From contig OY728123.1 in NCBI GenBank assembly GCA_963277665.1, positions 627,004,915-627,068,914 of the forward strand: 64,000 bases of DNA. Direction: 5' to 3'. Shown here one piece after another: positions 37,601 through 52,800 of the stretch (positions are counted from its first letter, which is position 1; the number at the start of each line of letters is the position of its first letter). Both the position numbers and the translations under genes were made by a program. Origin of the DNA: Viscum album (lineage: Eukaryota > Streptophyta > Magnoliopsida > Santalales > Viscaceae). The notes under the pieces were generated by a model. That model saw only the letters and a list, made by a program, of their open reading frames with translations, did not search any database and was not told the DNA's origin.

Positions 37601-39300
37601 AGTTAGATAAGACAATAATAAAAATTATTTATTTAGATTTATGTTATCTTGATTTATTCTTTTAAATTATAATTTTAGTTATAGAAACTATTTTCATCAA
37701 CATATTATTTCAATATACATGAATTGTCAATATTTCTTATGATTTTTTAATTATTTTAAATATTCCAAAATTCTAAAATTAATTTTTTTTATCATATTCC
37801 ATTTTAAATCTATGAAATTATTATTATAACACGCATACCTATCATGGATATTAAACAAAGCCTCATAAAACTATCAAGAATCCCAAAAATATTATTCTTT
37901 TGAATCAGTTATCATTCTTTCTAACAATTGAATGTTTTAATAACCTTCGATTGTAAATTTATGAAACATTTTTGGACTCCCCACCAAAAAATTATTTTAG
38001 TATGATCTTTTACCCACTTTTACTATTGATGTAGCTCCAGAACCTAAATATCACATTACATGTTTATTTAACCCAATAACTTATATATTCATGTAATTTT
38101 TTATTGAACTCAATTGTATTATTTTCAAAACTCAAAAAATTATAAATTAATGAATTCTTTAGCAATAATAGGAAATTAACAAATTAGTAGTCCCATAAAT
38201 TTATTATCGTACTATTGGTGCTGAAAACATTTTTCCACCTGTTGTTCCATAACATTAGTCATATATTCCTTATACTAGGGATGACAATTCATGTTTTATT
38301 TGATAAGTATTCCAATAACATGAATGTCATTAAATTTAATATCCATGTGGTGTATGAATTTTCAACCACCGAGTGATACAGATCCATCAAAACTTCTCCC
38401 AGCCAATTGATGTGGTGGTGAGAATGTCTCGTTAGGAGTAGGCCATGAATTTAAAAAAATTCTAATAAAAATATTTTCCAACCATGAAAACCCATTTTTA
38501 AATTCATTTGGAAACCATTTTCCTTGGAAAACAACATTATAGAGTGTATACACATTATATAGTAGAAATATTTAATTCGTAGGATTATATTTTTTCCTGG
38601 AGCCAAAAAATACATACACATCTAATGTTTTGAGAATTTTATATTAAACAACATTTCATCAAAATGAATATTTAGAAAAGTAAAACTCTCAAAAAATGTT
38701 GATGTGGGTAAAATGAGGTTAATATGGACCACATGATACCCTCACCTTATAGTGATATATCACAAGACTAGTATATATGGTTCTCATTCAGGATACATAT
38801 ATGAGGACCATATATTGACACATGATCCTATCCTCTTTCATAGAATGTAGGTGGAGTAAGTATAAAACATCATTATTTTTCCTCATTTATATTTTAGCAT
38901 TGGATTTATCATTAGGAAATACAACCCCAAAATGTGGCATGTAACCCTCTTATGTAGCTTATTGAGAGAGTGCATATACTATCATTTGAGGTTACAATAA
39001 ATTAAACTCCACATCTAACAAATATCATTAATAGATATCATATAATTTTATAAAAAAGCATGATGTGTGATTCAAATATCTATCACATAATCTCATTAGA
39101 ACTATGTGTCCTATAGTGGATTCTTATCATGTGTCCATTATTTATAAATAGGATTTGTTATAAATTCCTTGTTAAAATTTTCATAAGTATAAGGGATGAA
39201 TAAGAATAAAACAAGAGATTAACAGGACATATAAAAGGGAGAACTCTGGGTTTTTATCCCATATTTATAAATATCATCCATAATAATAGATTAAATTAGA
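34623..39300. other. A+T-rich sequence, no gene recognised
   Basis: About 4.7 kb. It would have been continuous with 4791-13687 before the outer element inserted. I see no protein motif or RNA gene. It ends where similarity to the ancient LTR at about 46400 begins. Confidence 0.55.
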
Positions 39301-42300
39301 ATCTATGAATTATAATAATTTTAAAGAATACAAATTATTTTATAACGCATAATTGTGATAAATATTCTTAAGAACCTTCCATAGATATCATTCATGTAGT
39401 TCAATGACATTAGTTTTGTTTTGTGGTAGGAATGGGGACATCCCCCAAAGTCTCATTATCAGTTTACATGATCCCTTAACATGGATCAATTTTCATTGAT
39501 TCCCCTAAAAAACCTCCTTATGAAATCATTACATGTGGTCTTGTATCGCACTATTGAATCCCAAAAATTTTGTATATAAATATTTTATATTACTAGTTGA
39601 ATATTGCTTACATATATATTCTATCTATACTATAACCATAAAGGACTAGTGTCTCTGAAAACATTGATATATAAAAAACTAGTACATTAAAAGATATAAA
39701 TTATATCTCATAATGTTGTTAACCCATATAACTCTTATCTGGAATAAAAAAATACAATTATTATTCAAATCCTTGGGAATAGGAAAAAAATAAATGGTGA
39801 TCTCATAATCATGGAAAGGGTAAACATGGGTTATTTTTTCAATAATCATGTGAAAGAATATCATGGGCATTATGGTAAGAAAACATGTAAATAAAAATAC
39901 ATTTCCAATCAGAAAAAAATTAAATATTGAGTAATTTCATAATAAATTTTCCTAACAATTTATAAGTGGTTTAACCATGAATAATCATAAATAATCTATC
40001 ATGATCCATGATATCATATCATTAACATAGGAATATAGTAAAATCAAAAGATTTTAACATTGTGAACATTTATAAATAGTAACATCAGCACTCATAAGTC
40101 TACAGACAAGAAATTTGGTCCCTACATACGGTTATGAACATAAAATCATTTACACGTATTAATATATTGACTAGGAACAAGGTCGAAATATAAATATATG
40201 GACATTAAACTAGGTTCAGGCATAATATTGTGAACATGAAATTTTTTTCACACATAACCTAGTAATCTATAGTGTTTTACATTTTTACCCAATTCATTTG
40301 AGCGTTATAATGAACCCACCCATCACATTAATTTATACTATAAATGTGACACAACATGAAAACAAAATATTTTTTCATCATTATATTACCCATATAATAT
40401 CCATAGGTTTTTGATTGATTTAATGTTTACATTATCAACCCATAGACAAGTGACCAGATTTAAAAACTCAACAGAACACATATTTTGAAAACAAGGGGAT
40501 TGTATTAGTGGACCATATCCCTAGTGAAATATAATTACAATCAAATGATTATATCATTGATGTAAATTTACCATAAAATTTCACTGAAATATTTCAATTT
40601 GAATATACACTATTTATTTTGAAATCACTTATTTAAAGAAAGAACCTATAAAAAATATTATGGGATCCATTTTATTTTAAGTGATTTATTTTAAAAATTA
40701 ATGACAAATTAAATTAAAAGATTATTAATTATGTTGGTAAATGATAGGAATTTGGTATATATGAAAGCAACAGTGCACACATTTGGTCAAAAGTTCCTCA
40801 TCCAGAAATATATATGAAAATTCTTTTTTAAAATATTTATATTAATTAAAATATTTGAAACAATATTTTTAATCATTTATTGGATTACATTAAAAATTTG
40901 TTCAAAATGTTGTAAATAAAATGTGTATTCGAGAGAGATTGATTCTAGTCCAAAGTGGAAATAAAATCATTGTTCATAAAAATATGTTCTCGATTCGTTT
41001 AAATACAAAACAGATCAAAATGGTACTTTTACTTGAAAATTAATTGAATAAGAAATGTATAATAAAATATATATAGATTAATGATTAACAATTAAATAAC
41101 TTACCTCAATGTAAAATTACCAAACAAAATACCTATGAAAACTTGATTATAACCTCAACCATTACCACTTTTGTAATCTCCAAATGAAAAACGACATAAA
41201 TGATATTACAATAGATAGATATTTAAGTCACTATAAATTTCATGTGAATGATATGAAATGACTTAAATGGGTTGTATGTATACCATAGAAATGTGGAAAT
41301 TAGTGAATATGACAAATTTCTTATGAATATAAATTTGAGAAGAGATCCCCATTCATGAAGTCCGACATTTCATCATGCATGTTAAAATATATAGTGTAAA
41401 AATATATATTTATGTTACATATACTCAAATAATATATTAATACAAAAATTATGATGTTTGATTCCTTTATAATTTTTTAATATCCTTTTACTAAAATCTT
41501 ATATATTGAAATGATCATTTAGAGAAAAATTGCTCTATTTTACAAATATGATTCAGTTTGGTGGATATGATACTTTCACCATGATCATGGGTTTATAATA
41601 TCCAAAATGATAACAAGGAAATAAATATAATACATATTAATCATATAAAATTTCATTTTCATTCACATAAGAAAATGTTGAAAATTTAACTACATCTTTT
41701 CATAAAGGTGGCGGTATGTACATATTCATGAGCACAGTTTCCATTTTGTAAGGGATGGAATGAATGAAACATAAATATTATTTCATCTTTATAAATCAAT
41801 AAAAAAAATATACCATGTATTTTGAATAAATACATTATATAAAGAATAAATGTGAAGCGGTGATGAAAAATTAAACACATCTCTTTATAGAGTTGTAGTA
41901 CACATGTAAATATATGTGATAAGTTCATATCATATTTGATGGAAAATGATATAATAATTTTATTCTTTTATCATAAAAGAATATAAATTTATGGGGGGAA
42001 ATTATTTTATTATATTGGAATTTTTAGGAATGAATTTAACATGGTATAAGTAAATGTAAAATGAAACCTCTCAGTAAAGATGATCACCTCATATTTAAAG
42101 AACATCTTTTAGATATCTCCTCTAAGACCGCATGATAGGCCTTTAAGGAATATTAGATCCTAATAAAAAATTAATGGGTTTTTTTAACTATGTTTGTCAT
42201 GATTTTTTAATTAGGTGGAGTGGAGGTTTCCTCTTAAATCTTAGGGGAAGGGCCCCCATCTAGTTAGTTTTCTTATTAAATTAATTTAAATGAATTTCCA

Positions 42301-44367
42301 TGATCCAGTGGGAAAATAAAATTATATTGAAATTATTGATTCATTGTGATTTTACACACTCTAATGGATTAAAATTTTGACAATTTTTTAACACTTATCT
42401 CTTAGTGTTAACCATCGTTATACTTTTTGATGATTCACATGATATCAAAATTTATTTTAACAATTTAAGGGATATGAAATGTTTTGTAGAAGGATAAGTA
42501 AACCATAAGTAAAAAATGTTTTATATGAAAGGTTATATGCAATTCAATTCTATAATGATAATATTTTTACACATCTTGAATCATTTAAGTGAATATATAT
42601 ATTTATCCTAAGGCACCATTGATGTCTATTTTGGGAATATTCACATTGTTTGAATTTACGTAAATAAGATAGAAGTAGAATTCAAATGGAAACATTTAAC
42701 ACATCACTAAAAGGATATATTTATATAAAAAATTATTTGAACCCAATAATTCATCAATATATTTATACTTTTAAATATTTTAAAATCATTTATTTTATTT
42801 TTATGTTACACGAAGAAGAACAATCTCATTGTTGCGTACCAATTTAATATAATTATTCTATTAATAAAAATTTAAATTAAATAAACTTGAGAAAATAAAT
42901 TCATTAATATTTCATATAAACATCTATATAAAAATAAAACCTATTTTTCCCTATGAAGAAAATTTATTTATATTAAAACTAAAACAGTGAACATTTTATT
43001 TATTCTTTTCATTAAATAATATTAATTTAATTATTATATAAAAATTGTAACATGTTTCCATATCATTTACTATTGGATGACTATGGTTGTAATAAATTAG
43101 TAAAATATAAATATGATAGGATTTAGATTGATTTTCAAATTGTTATCTCCTTATTTTTTCCTTAATTACTGAAATTACACTTATAAGAAAAATATTTTCC
43201 TTGGTTATTATTTATTATAATAAAAAATCATAGTATAAAATTTAACAAAAATTTTAAATTAATATTATGAATATGGATTCCAATTTATCATATTAAATCC
43301 CTATAATTTGTAGAAAATAATTTTAAAAAATCCTATAAAATGTGAAAAAAATAGTTGTCAATATAAATATATTTTTATGTATAAAATTTTATTATTCCAA
43401 AATTAAGAATACTGATTAAAATGAAATTAATTGATTTTCTATAAAAAAATTTAAAATTAATTAAATAAAAAATACTTTTTTGTAATTACTTTAAATTATT
43501 ATTTTCTTTATATCAGATATTATTTACAATTTATTTTAAAATAAATCTTTTTGGAAAAAAAATTATTCTTGCATAGATAATTTAATTATTATGATTTATA
43601 AAAGATATGAAATTTATAAATTTAAATTTCTAAAATTATAATAATGTAATTATACTATCATCATAGAAAAATCAATAAACTAAATTTATGTGAAAATGTT
43701 ATCTTAATTAATAAAACTATATTATTATCATTTATTTCCTTATAACCATAATTAAATGTTTGTTAATTCATTAAATAAAATATATAATATAAATATTTAC
43801 TAGGATTTATTAATCAAAAGTTATTAATTTAATCTATAATGATTAAATATATATTTCACCCATAATAATTATTTTTTGAAAAATATCACATTTACATTCA
43901 ACTTTTTTACATTAATTTTAATAAAATTTAAATTAAATATACCTAAAACTGATATATATATACATAATAACATTCTTTCAGATGATACTATATATAATTT
44001 CTTTATTACATTCTTGTATACAGCCTTAGATTCTTTAGTAAAATATATTTATTTACTTCTCTCCCATCTTGTCTACTATATTTCAGATTCATTTCCTTAT
44101 TTCTATAGATGTAGTTGGGGTCGTCATATTCATAGTGAACCATTACGATAAAGATTTTATGTTTTTTTATTTTTATAAATACATTCTTTTACTCCAATTG
44201 TACTTTTCATCATGTGGTTTGATATTACAAACCCATTTAATTTTATCGTTTCATGTAATCATTCATTTCAACAAAATTATCACAGTAAATTTTCATTTGA
44301 CATTACATGTATCATATTATATGAAACAAAATATACATTTAAAGATTAAATACATATATAAATATTA
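39300..44367 (-). repeat. 3' LTR of ancient family L element
   Basis: About 5.1 kb. The strongest match to the young LTR is 42080-42270: CACCTCATATTTAAAGAACATC...TCTCCTCTAAGACCGC against TTACCTCTTCTTTGAAGCGCCTC...CCTCCTCTTAGGGCAC at 21965-22040, then the GGAGG...AGGGGAAGGGCCCC block in place of the TATA region. Ends are approximate. Confidence 0.55.
41692..41930 (-). other. Decayed leader hairpins in ancient 3' LTR
   Basis: Hairpin 2 equivalent: ACATCTTTTCAT (41692-41703), loop-like GGTGGCGGTATGTACATATT, then CATGAGCACAG. Hairpin 1 equivalent: ACACATCTCTTTAT near 41880-41893, a loop with GTTGTAGTACACATGTAAA, then TATATGTGAT. Their spacing is about 190 bp, as in young LTRs. Pairing is mostly lost. 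Confidence 0.5.
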
Positions 44368-45639
44368 ATGTTTTATATTATTTCCCCTAAAATAATTTTT
44401 AATCCCCTTTATTTTTATCTCAGTAATATCTGTTTCAAAATTTTGAAATATGGTTTCTCAAAACCCAAAAAAATTATTCTTCCATTTAAAAAGTGGATGT
44501 GGGAAACAAAATGTTTACCTGGCATAAAACATAATCAGGTTCCTAGATAAAGATATAGTTATAACAAAGTGAATGTGTTGACATGTATGGGAAAAAATCT
44601 CAAAATAATAATAGATGTTGATATAGAACATGTTCTTGATAATTTTAATAACCACAAATCCATAAATTAATTAGGGATAAAGATGAAAAAATATTCATCA
44701 TAAATGAAGTTTAATAATAAAATTCTAATTTCAAGATCCATTTCTAATAAATTAGGGATTCTTTTATTATTAGTAAAAAGTAAAAAACAATATATGCATA
44801 CATTATTTGTTTCTATTTTAGAATCATAATTCGTCATTTTTTCATATTTTTTTAAAATTCCTATCTAATCCCTTACACAAAAAATATTAGTTTTCAAGGT
44901 GATTTTTTTTTCACAGTCACTAACACTAGCATTTAACAAATAAAAATATCCACAAAAATGAAAAAAGTAATTTATTCTATCGTTAGATATCAATCAAAAA
45001 CAAAATGGTTAGAAATGGATAAAACTCATGAAAAGTAAACTATCACTCATGATTCTATAAAGTATCTATATTAAAAGATAAATAAAATCATAAATTATTC
45101 TATAAATAGATATCCTTAAAACTATTTAAAATATTCATGAAAAATTTTAAATGCCAATAATAAAAATGATCTGATCTCATATTTTTTGTGATCAAGTTAT
45201 CAATTATCTTCAAATTACATCAATTACACAAAATGTCTCATACATAAATTATTTACACCATAAACATATATTCTAAAAAATATAATAATAATTTCTTAAA
45301 ATAATGTGACAATAAAAATATAAATTCTTATAAAACATATTTCATCCTTTATTTTTTTAATTAAATTTGTATATTAGCAAAAAAAAATATTCATTAGATT
45401 TTTGGGTTCTTCCTTTCACATATAGGTGATCATATGATGATCAAGAATATACAATAAGATTTCATTATTACATAAAATGATATTAAATATTTTTAGAGAG
45501 ATATATTATATGTTCAATATCTTATAAAATTTAACTAAATTGTGAATAATATGAATTTAGGGAAAATCATACAAATATCAACATGAAATTTTAATATCAT
45601 GAGTTGAGGATATGATGGCATAAATGTCTCTATTTTCTT

Positions 45640-46151
45640 CTATAATCAACCTAGTAATGGATATTCCTTAGTATTTGATTCTTCCATTAGAATAGAGAAA
45701 TTACTCAGATAATTCCCATAATCCCCATATATATGAGATTGACTTATAAATGTTATCATAAGAGGAACTTCATTTTCCTCCAAAGATATCATAGTTTTAC
45801 TTAGAAATTAATTTCTATAATCATGTATTCTCTACAAATAAAACGTCTTCTTGTTACATTGAGAAATATACCTGTGTTATTCTTCCCACATAATTGATAT
45901 ATAGGAAGCTAAATGTTCATTCCTCTATATTATTTATCATATAAACTCCCAGGAAACTAAAATTTTCTGTTATTAGGTGTGTTAAGAAACTCACCCAAGT
46001 TTGAGTTCTTTAATCATACAATGAGATAACTGATTAGGAATAATAACAATGTTTCCCATTACATATCCTATGTTTTTCTTTTCTCAAGTAGAATATTATT
46101 CCATTTTTTATTTGATATAGTTTTAACATGGTCATTCTTGGTTCCACTCAT
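45640..46151 (-). pseudogene. gag: Ancient copy of the short zinc-knuckle gag
   Basis: The + strand sequence 45989-46160 (CTCACCCAAGTTTGAGTTCTTTAATCAT, GAGATAACTGATTAGG, TTACTGAATC) aligns with 25784-25950 of the young gag. The CTTCCCACATAATTGAT...AGGAAGCT block near 45883 aligns with the first-knuckle region at about 25688. CCCATAATCCCCATATAT near 45708 aligns with the second-knuckle region. The start codon equivalent is at 46149-46151. From it to the first knuckle is about 270 bp, against about 247 bp in the young copy, so no capsid domain was present here either. Stops and gaps make it a dead relic. Confidence 0.6.
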
Positions 46152-48300
46152 TTACTGAATCAAAAAATCAATGTGGGAGAAAAAATAATCATATTAATTA
46201 ATCATGCAATCATTAAATAAAAATTCATAGGATATCTTAATCATGATGCATTATTTCCATCATATAGAACTTTATTCTTAACTTATATCATTCTTGGTCA
46301 TCAACTATTCAAGTCCATTATTTTTTTTCAAGAAAATAGGAATTAACCTGGAAAAACTCAAATGAGTGTTCAGAAAGGTTTCAGGTATAGGCCCACTAAT
46401 TAGGAAATGATAGATATAAAGATAAAAAATTCACATCCTTCCATATTTTCTACACATAAGTGAACTTACGCCATAGATATTCCCAATTACTAGTATGTAT
46501 ATTAGGATTTATTCTAATGAAACACACAATTTTTACTTTAAAAAATATTTAAGTTTTTTTTCATGTACTAAGAATTATCCAATGATTTTTCAACAATGTT
46601 TTGTATTCATAATCTCAAAAAATAATGAATCCCTTATCCAATACCAATACTAGTTACCCAATAAGTTCACACCTAAATTTATGTCATATTATTTTAATAT
46701 TAATTACACATAAATATTTTTCATTGAATAAATATAAAATATTAGCATGTTTGGGAACATAGATATATAAAAAACTAGTACATAAAATATTTATAGCAAC
46801 TCTCACTATTTTTAACACACCTTAAAACATTATCTGAGGAAACATACTTAATATATTTATTAATGTCCTAGGGAAACTAGAACATAAAATAGTTGATCAT
46901 TGAATTCATGTAGGGTTAAACATCGGAGATTTGAATCAATGATCAAATATATGGAATCCATAGAATAATAGAATGATAATATGTAAATAGAATATCTTAT
47001 ATTATTAATTAAATATATTTAATAATTGTTCATTTTATAAGGATTTTTCCTAAGAATATTCTAAATCACAACAGTGTGGAATCATTAATAATCAAAGATG
47101 ATCCATTAGAGAATATTTTTAATATAGTAAAACAGCACAAGCTGAGGAATATTTAATTGTTAAAATATATAAATAGTAAAAGTTAACTCATTATTTTGGG
47201 TACATGGAATCCAGTCTCAACATGGTGTTATTGATATGAATAACGATCTATTTTTAATGATATGGAAATTAAAATTGGTACACATAAAAACATATGGATA
47301 TGAAACCAGGTCCAAGGAGAATGTTTTTTACCTAAAATAAAGGCAATGCCTAAAATATTTTAATTTACAGTTATCAATCATTATCCAATGATTTGGAGTG
47401 CTATAATGGACCCAACCACATCATAACATTAATCCATAAATTTTCATTAGGATGATAAGACAATATTCAATTCATCAATGTAAAACTCACGGAAAAAATG
47501 GATTTTAGAATGATTACAAGTTAACTCCTTAAACCCATAAAAAAGGTAATGAGTTTTAAAAAATAATCATAAAACATATAGTAAAATATTTTGATCATAT
47601 CATTGGATCATATCCCCACTGAAAATTATTTACATCAATGGATATTATCATAGAATGAAAATTCCATTAATATTTCTTAGGAATATCTCATGGGAGAAAT
47701 ACCCATTTTTTAATTTGAAACAATTTATTTAAAAACAAATATATCCATAATATTAAGATAAAAAGGTTAATTAATTTACACCTATAATATTTTAAAGGAA
47801 TCATCAAAGAAAATAGCATTCAACATGTTAGGAATAGAAATTCATAACAAATATGTTAAAACTAATATTCCGTTCACAAATTTGGTAAAAGGTAAATCAT
47901 ATAGAAAAAGAAAATAAATTTAATATCATGAATTATTATAAAATGTAAAATATTGGTAAAAATTACATTCATAATTTGTTGGGGAATAGTGAAAAAAATT
48001 ATGAAAAATCACAAAGAAAATATGGACATTGATGAAAAATATTCCCTTGTAAAGTTGAATTAAATTCAGTTTATCTAAAGAATAATTTATTGACAATTTT
48101 AACTAAAAAAAGAAGATATTTAATAAATTTAAATTAACATATCATGAATAGAATATAAGAACCTGATATTTTAGAAACTAAATATATATTTTTTAGTGTA
48201 TACGACTTGCAACACCGAGTATAAATGCCTACGATATATATAATCATTATCACCTAGCTGTTAAATGGCAGGATATGACTACTATTAACTAATTTTTGAA

Positions 48301-48323
48301 ATATATATATATATATATATATA
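48301..48323 (+). repeat. AT microsatellite
   Basis: An uninterrupted run of about 11 AT dinucleotides near the left edge of the inserted ancient element. Confidence 0.9.
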
Positions 48324-49659
48324 ATCTTATAAAATTAAAATATTAATTGATGTTTTTTAAATAATCAATTTTTTTAGTAAAATATTTTAATTCTCTAAAA
48401 ATATGTTGCCTTTAATGAAAATTATTTCTTTCTATAAAAAAATATTATAAACAATTTTAGAAGATATATAACATTTAGTTAATGAAATAAAAATAATTTT
48501 TGGAATACACGTATTAAAATTTACTTTTTTTGAAATATTGAATTTTTTAGAAAATAATGATTTTGTAGTGACTAGTGAAAATACTAATTTTTTTTAAAAA
48601 AATTTCATTTTGTATCAATAAATTATGAAATTTAAAATCCCTGTTATGTTTTTAATATGATTTAAAAGATAATAATTATTCTTTTTGTATATTTAATCCA
48701 TTGAATTAATTTTTAATCAACCTCATAATTTATTTTAGTGTATGTATTTCTTTCTGTTTAAATACATGATTTTTATAAAAACTAATTAAAGTTCAAAATG
48801 ATTAACCACATTTATTAATAATAAATAATTATGATTAATGATTTAAATTAAAGTTTGGGATTTCATATAAATAGATATTAACTTATATTCATAAAATAAT
48901 TATTTTTATTCAAATAGTTAATATGAAGACATATTTTTCACAAGAAATACACTTCTTGAAACCACTAATTTTCTTCTCGGGTATGGGTTTAATTTTAAGA
49001 TAAATTTAGAAAATTAGGTGTGTTTATGTTTTTAAAATGTGTTATATATTTACAAATATAATAATTTATATTATCTAAAACGTTTAACATAATTTTTGAC
49101 TATATTGGATAGTAAAAACATGAATAAGGTTAAAATGGTTTTATATGGGGTTTAATCTAAAATAAGAACTGTCAAAGTGAACTAATTTTTTTTTAATAAC
49201 TAATGAAAATAAATTTTTTTACCTTATAATGTGTGATCTTAGATAATGTTAAATTTTAGACAGTTGAAGCATGTGATAAATGTTGGAACACCATTTTCTT
49301 TTTGAAAATTACCAGTGTGCCACTAACCAAACATAAAAAAGTCAACCCACACTACTCTACTCTCCAATAAATAAAAACCTTTTGTTTTATCCAATACCTA
49401 TGTAAATAAATAAATCATTTGGTCCTATAATCCTAGAATCATTTTTGAGAAATCTATTATTGGAATAATTATGTATAATCATAAAGAGGTGGTCTTAGAT
49501 TAGGTAAAATTCATAACAATGCATTTATTATTTAATCATCCACCGACTAAAAATTATCCTCGGATATTATTAGGAATTTTTTAATATAATATATAAAGGT
49601 ATGTTATTTTAATGTAATAAGTTAAATAAATATCACATTCCATCAAATTGGATATGAAA

Positions 49660-50300
49660 TCACCTCGTTAGTGTATGAGAAACTATAGCCCTCTGAACGG
49701 ATGTCATTAATTTCCTATCATTCCCTATAATGGATTGTTTTACTGATGGAATTAAGTAATATATATATATATATATGGTATTTGTAACATAAAAATACTT
49801 ATATAATTATTATATCATATATAACATTTTCAAATTCCATTCCATGGGGGATATGATAATGTCGTTCGTGTGTACGTCAGACCCTCCTCTCAGAAAGTGA
49901 AGTACTTAATTTTTTCACTAATGATTTTCATGGAAGGTAATAATTATAATTTTAATGAATAAATTTGAAAAAATTATAACATAAATATATTAATGATATA
50001 TTTATTAATATTTAAATGAAATTAATCATTTTATTACTTACTTTTTCACTCAATAGAAAATGATAATGTCATTCGTGTATGTGTAGACTACCGCCATCAT
50101 GAAGAGATGTGACTCTCTATTAATCATCGCACAATATGGGTGATATATATAATTATATTTAAACCGATAATATTTTATAATTTTTATTATGATCATTCTG
50201 GAAACAAAAATATCACTCACCACTTTTCTATTCTGATCATTGAAAAATGAAAACATTATTCATGCGTATGTATGTCTCACATTCTCCATGATCACAAAAT
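49660..50300 (+). other. Decayed array of four leader hairpins, left repeat
   Basis: Hairpin 1 relic follows GAAATCACC (49666), as in the young LTR. Hairpin 2 loop is at about 49871-49892, hairpin 3 at 50078-50097 (GTAGACTACCGCC), and hairpin 4 at 50265-50286 with arms ATTATTCATG and CATGATCAC and a 22-nt loop starting CGTATGTATG. Spacings are about 195, 207 and 187 bp. Confidence 0.6.
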
Positions 50301-51622
50301 ACTTATTTTCTCATGATCATATTTTATAATTGGTTTTAAAAGTATAATTGATGAAATAATATGATAATTATTTCATGATACTTCTTCTGGATATGTTTAA
50401 ATAATGAACTCTTTGACCATGTTCAACAATACGAAGCAGTTTTGAAATAATAAACTGAACATACTAAAAACACATGATGTCGACTTAACTAATTATGTAA
50501 TCAAATATGTAATCATAAGTTATTTAAGTATAAGGTTTATAAAATGGAAAAAATTCATAGAAAATAAAATAAGACATATATTATTATTATACATGAGTAA
50601 ATGTTCAAACAAGACAATTTTAAACTAGGGGTAAGGGTTTTCTCATCTCGATTTTAATTCCATGAGACAGATTCAATATTCAAAACCTATCTTTAGTTTC
50701 TGGTTTATATAATACTAATGTTATACGAAATTTCATTAATTATTAATATATCCTGGTAATTTATTTTTCATTTTTAATTTATTTTTATATTTTGAAAGAA
50801 TTGAAGTTCACAAAGTGTTAAAGACTTTCTTAACAAAATTTCCTTTTATTGGGTAGAAAACATCTTCATTGACTCCGTTATGATATGATTATATTTGAAT
50901 ATATTGATAAATTATTTTATTATGTATTTAAAAAAAATTATATGGATTTATATATATTTAGTTATAATATATCCAATTATTTAATCTCAATTCCGTGATA
51001 TGATCATAGAAAGAGTAAATATTCCAAAATTCATTTAATTGGTTTGTAAGTTTATGATATGAACATATATTTATTAGGAGGGGTATATACTGACCTTTTG
51101 GTGAGTTATATCATTGGAATAATTTCATTGGATATATTTAATGTTTTAATTAATGTTATTCATTCACGGGGATTACAATTAGAGATTATCCAAAGTGGGC
51201 AAGGAATTATATAATAATATACTTTATTTTCAGGAATGTTTATATTGAAGGTTATTTTTTAGGAAATCATATTCTATATTTTCATTATACACATATCTTT
51301 TATTCAACAATGGTTATTTATGTGATTCCTATATTTTATTTCTATTTTATCATATATTTTTTGATTAAATATAAAGATTTACATTTATAAGTAAAACATA
51401 TATTTTTTTATTTTAAATCAGTTATCATTATCATCCATATACTTTTTCAAATTTAAAAGTATTTTTTCCTCAAAAATAATTTTAATGATATTTTAATATT
51501 TTTTAATTCATCAATGTAAACAACCCTTGTTTTTAGTTATGTTCCAATTGTAATACTTTGTATTGATGTGATTTTTGTTATTCCTCTAGATGAATTCTAA
51601 TAGTTTCATTAGTATTTTTATG

Positions 51623-51860
51623 AAACATATTTCATTTCTACAAGTCAATCATATTTCAAAAAGTATGCAGTGTAACCCATTTATTTTCCATGAGTAATTA
51701 ATTTTGTAATAGGATTGATATGGAACCTATTTCATTATAACGGATTAATCAATTTTCAAATAGATTGATACATAACCTGTTTCTTTTCCGAAGGATGATC
51801 TTGTTTCAAATATATTTCCTAAGAACCCATTTTTTCCTATGGTTAATCATTATAGAAAAG
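51623..51860 (+). repeat. 50-bp tandem repeat, about 4.7 units, left
   Basis: Successive units begin AACCCATTTATTTTCC, AACCTATTTCATT, AACCTGTTTCTTTTCC and AACCCATTTTTTCC, exactly 50 bp apart. A preceding weaker unit starts AAACATATTTCATT. The second half of each unit resembles TTTTCAAATAGATTGATA. Confidence 0.85.
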
Positions 51861-52800
51861 GGAAATTTTTTGGTTTATTATTCTTATGTCGAAATTAAAT
51901 ATCTATGCACAATATTCTTGTTGTGGTTGTTAGAAATTTCTTAAACGGAAATTTCCCCAAATAACACTATGAGATCCCGATATAGCTTAAATCATGGGTT
52001 TTCCCAAATAGTGCCCCAAAGCATTGCATAATGATTATGTTATATTAATAATTATTTATAAAATTCATTTGTATGCTTACTACAATTTTAAGGGTTATTT
52101 AAGGTTTCAATGGTGATGATTTTATTAGATATCAATATGTTTTATCTATGCATGTAATGGGTTTACAATCATTCCATTGATGGAGATTGATATCAGATTT
52201 ATCATGATTATCGATTAATTTGACCCATTCCATTTTTAAATGCATTTGAAATGTTACATGATTTATGATCAATGTACGAATGGGTATGATTAATTTTATA
52301 ATTCACTCATGCACTGATATTATTCCATTATATCCTTATGCATCTTTTGAGGCACATTGATGACATTCAATTGTTAATTATTATGTTTTCTATTATTGGG
52401 AATTTGAGTTTAAACTAATTATATTTCTTTTATCCCAAACATTTCAATAATGTTATTGAATTAATTATTTATATAAGTGTTTCATATGGATGATGATGAT
52501 GAATTATTGGTTAAAAATAAACTAGGGGTTTAGTGGGGTAAATTCTCATTTGAAGACATGGGTACTCATTATGTAAGAGTTCTTCCAATCTTTATAATGC
52601 TATAAATCAAAAATATCCTTGAGTATTTTAGTGAATAAAAAATTTACATTTTATGTTGTGATTTATTGATGGAAAATATTACGGATCCTTTCTCAGTATC
52701 AATTTACAAAATCTGATTTTTATTATTTTAGAAGATGTTCTGGGATTTTAGATTTTTGGATAATATAGTTCGTATTTCAGAAAATATTTAGAAAACATTT

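Noticed and set aside
43876..44368. Overlapping frames of 91 and 99 residues, with counterparts at 61204-61475
   Set aside because: They lie in the ancient LTR pair in A+T-rich sequence. Composition is Ile/Phe/Tyr-rich as expected for chance frames, and the two copies do not keep the same frame.
49660..50300. Evenly spaced short motifs resembling a CRISPR array
   Set aside because: Spacing near 200 bp, diverged repeats and location in LTRs of a plant retroelement exclude CRISPR.
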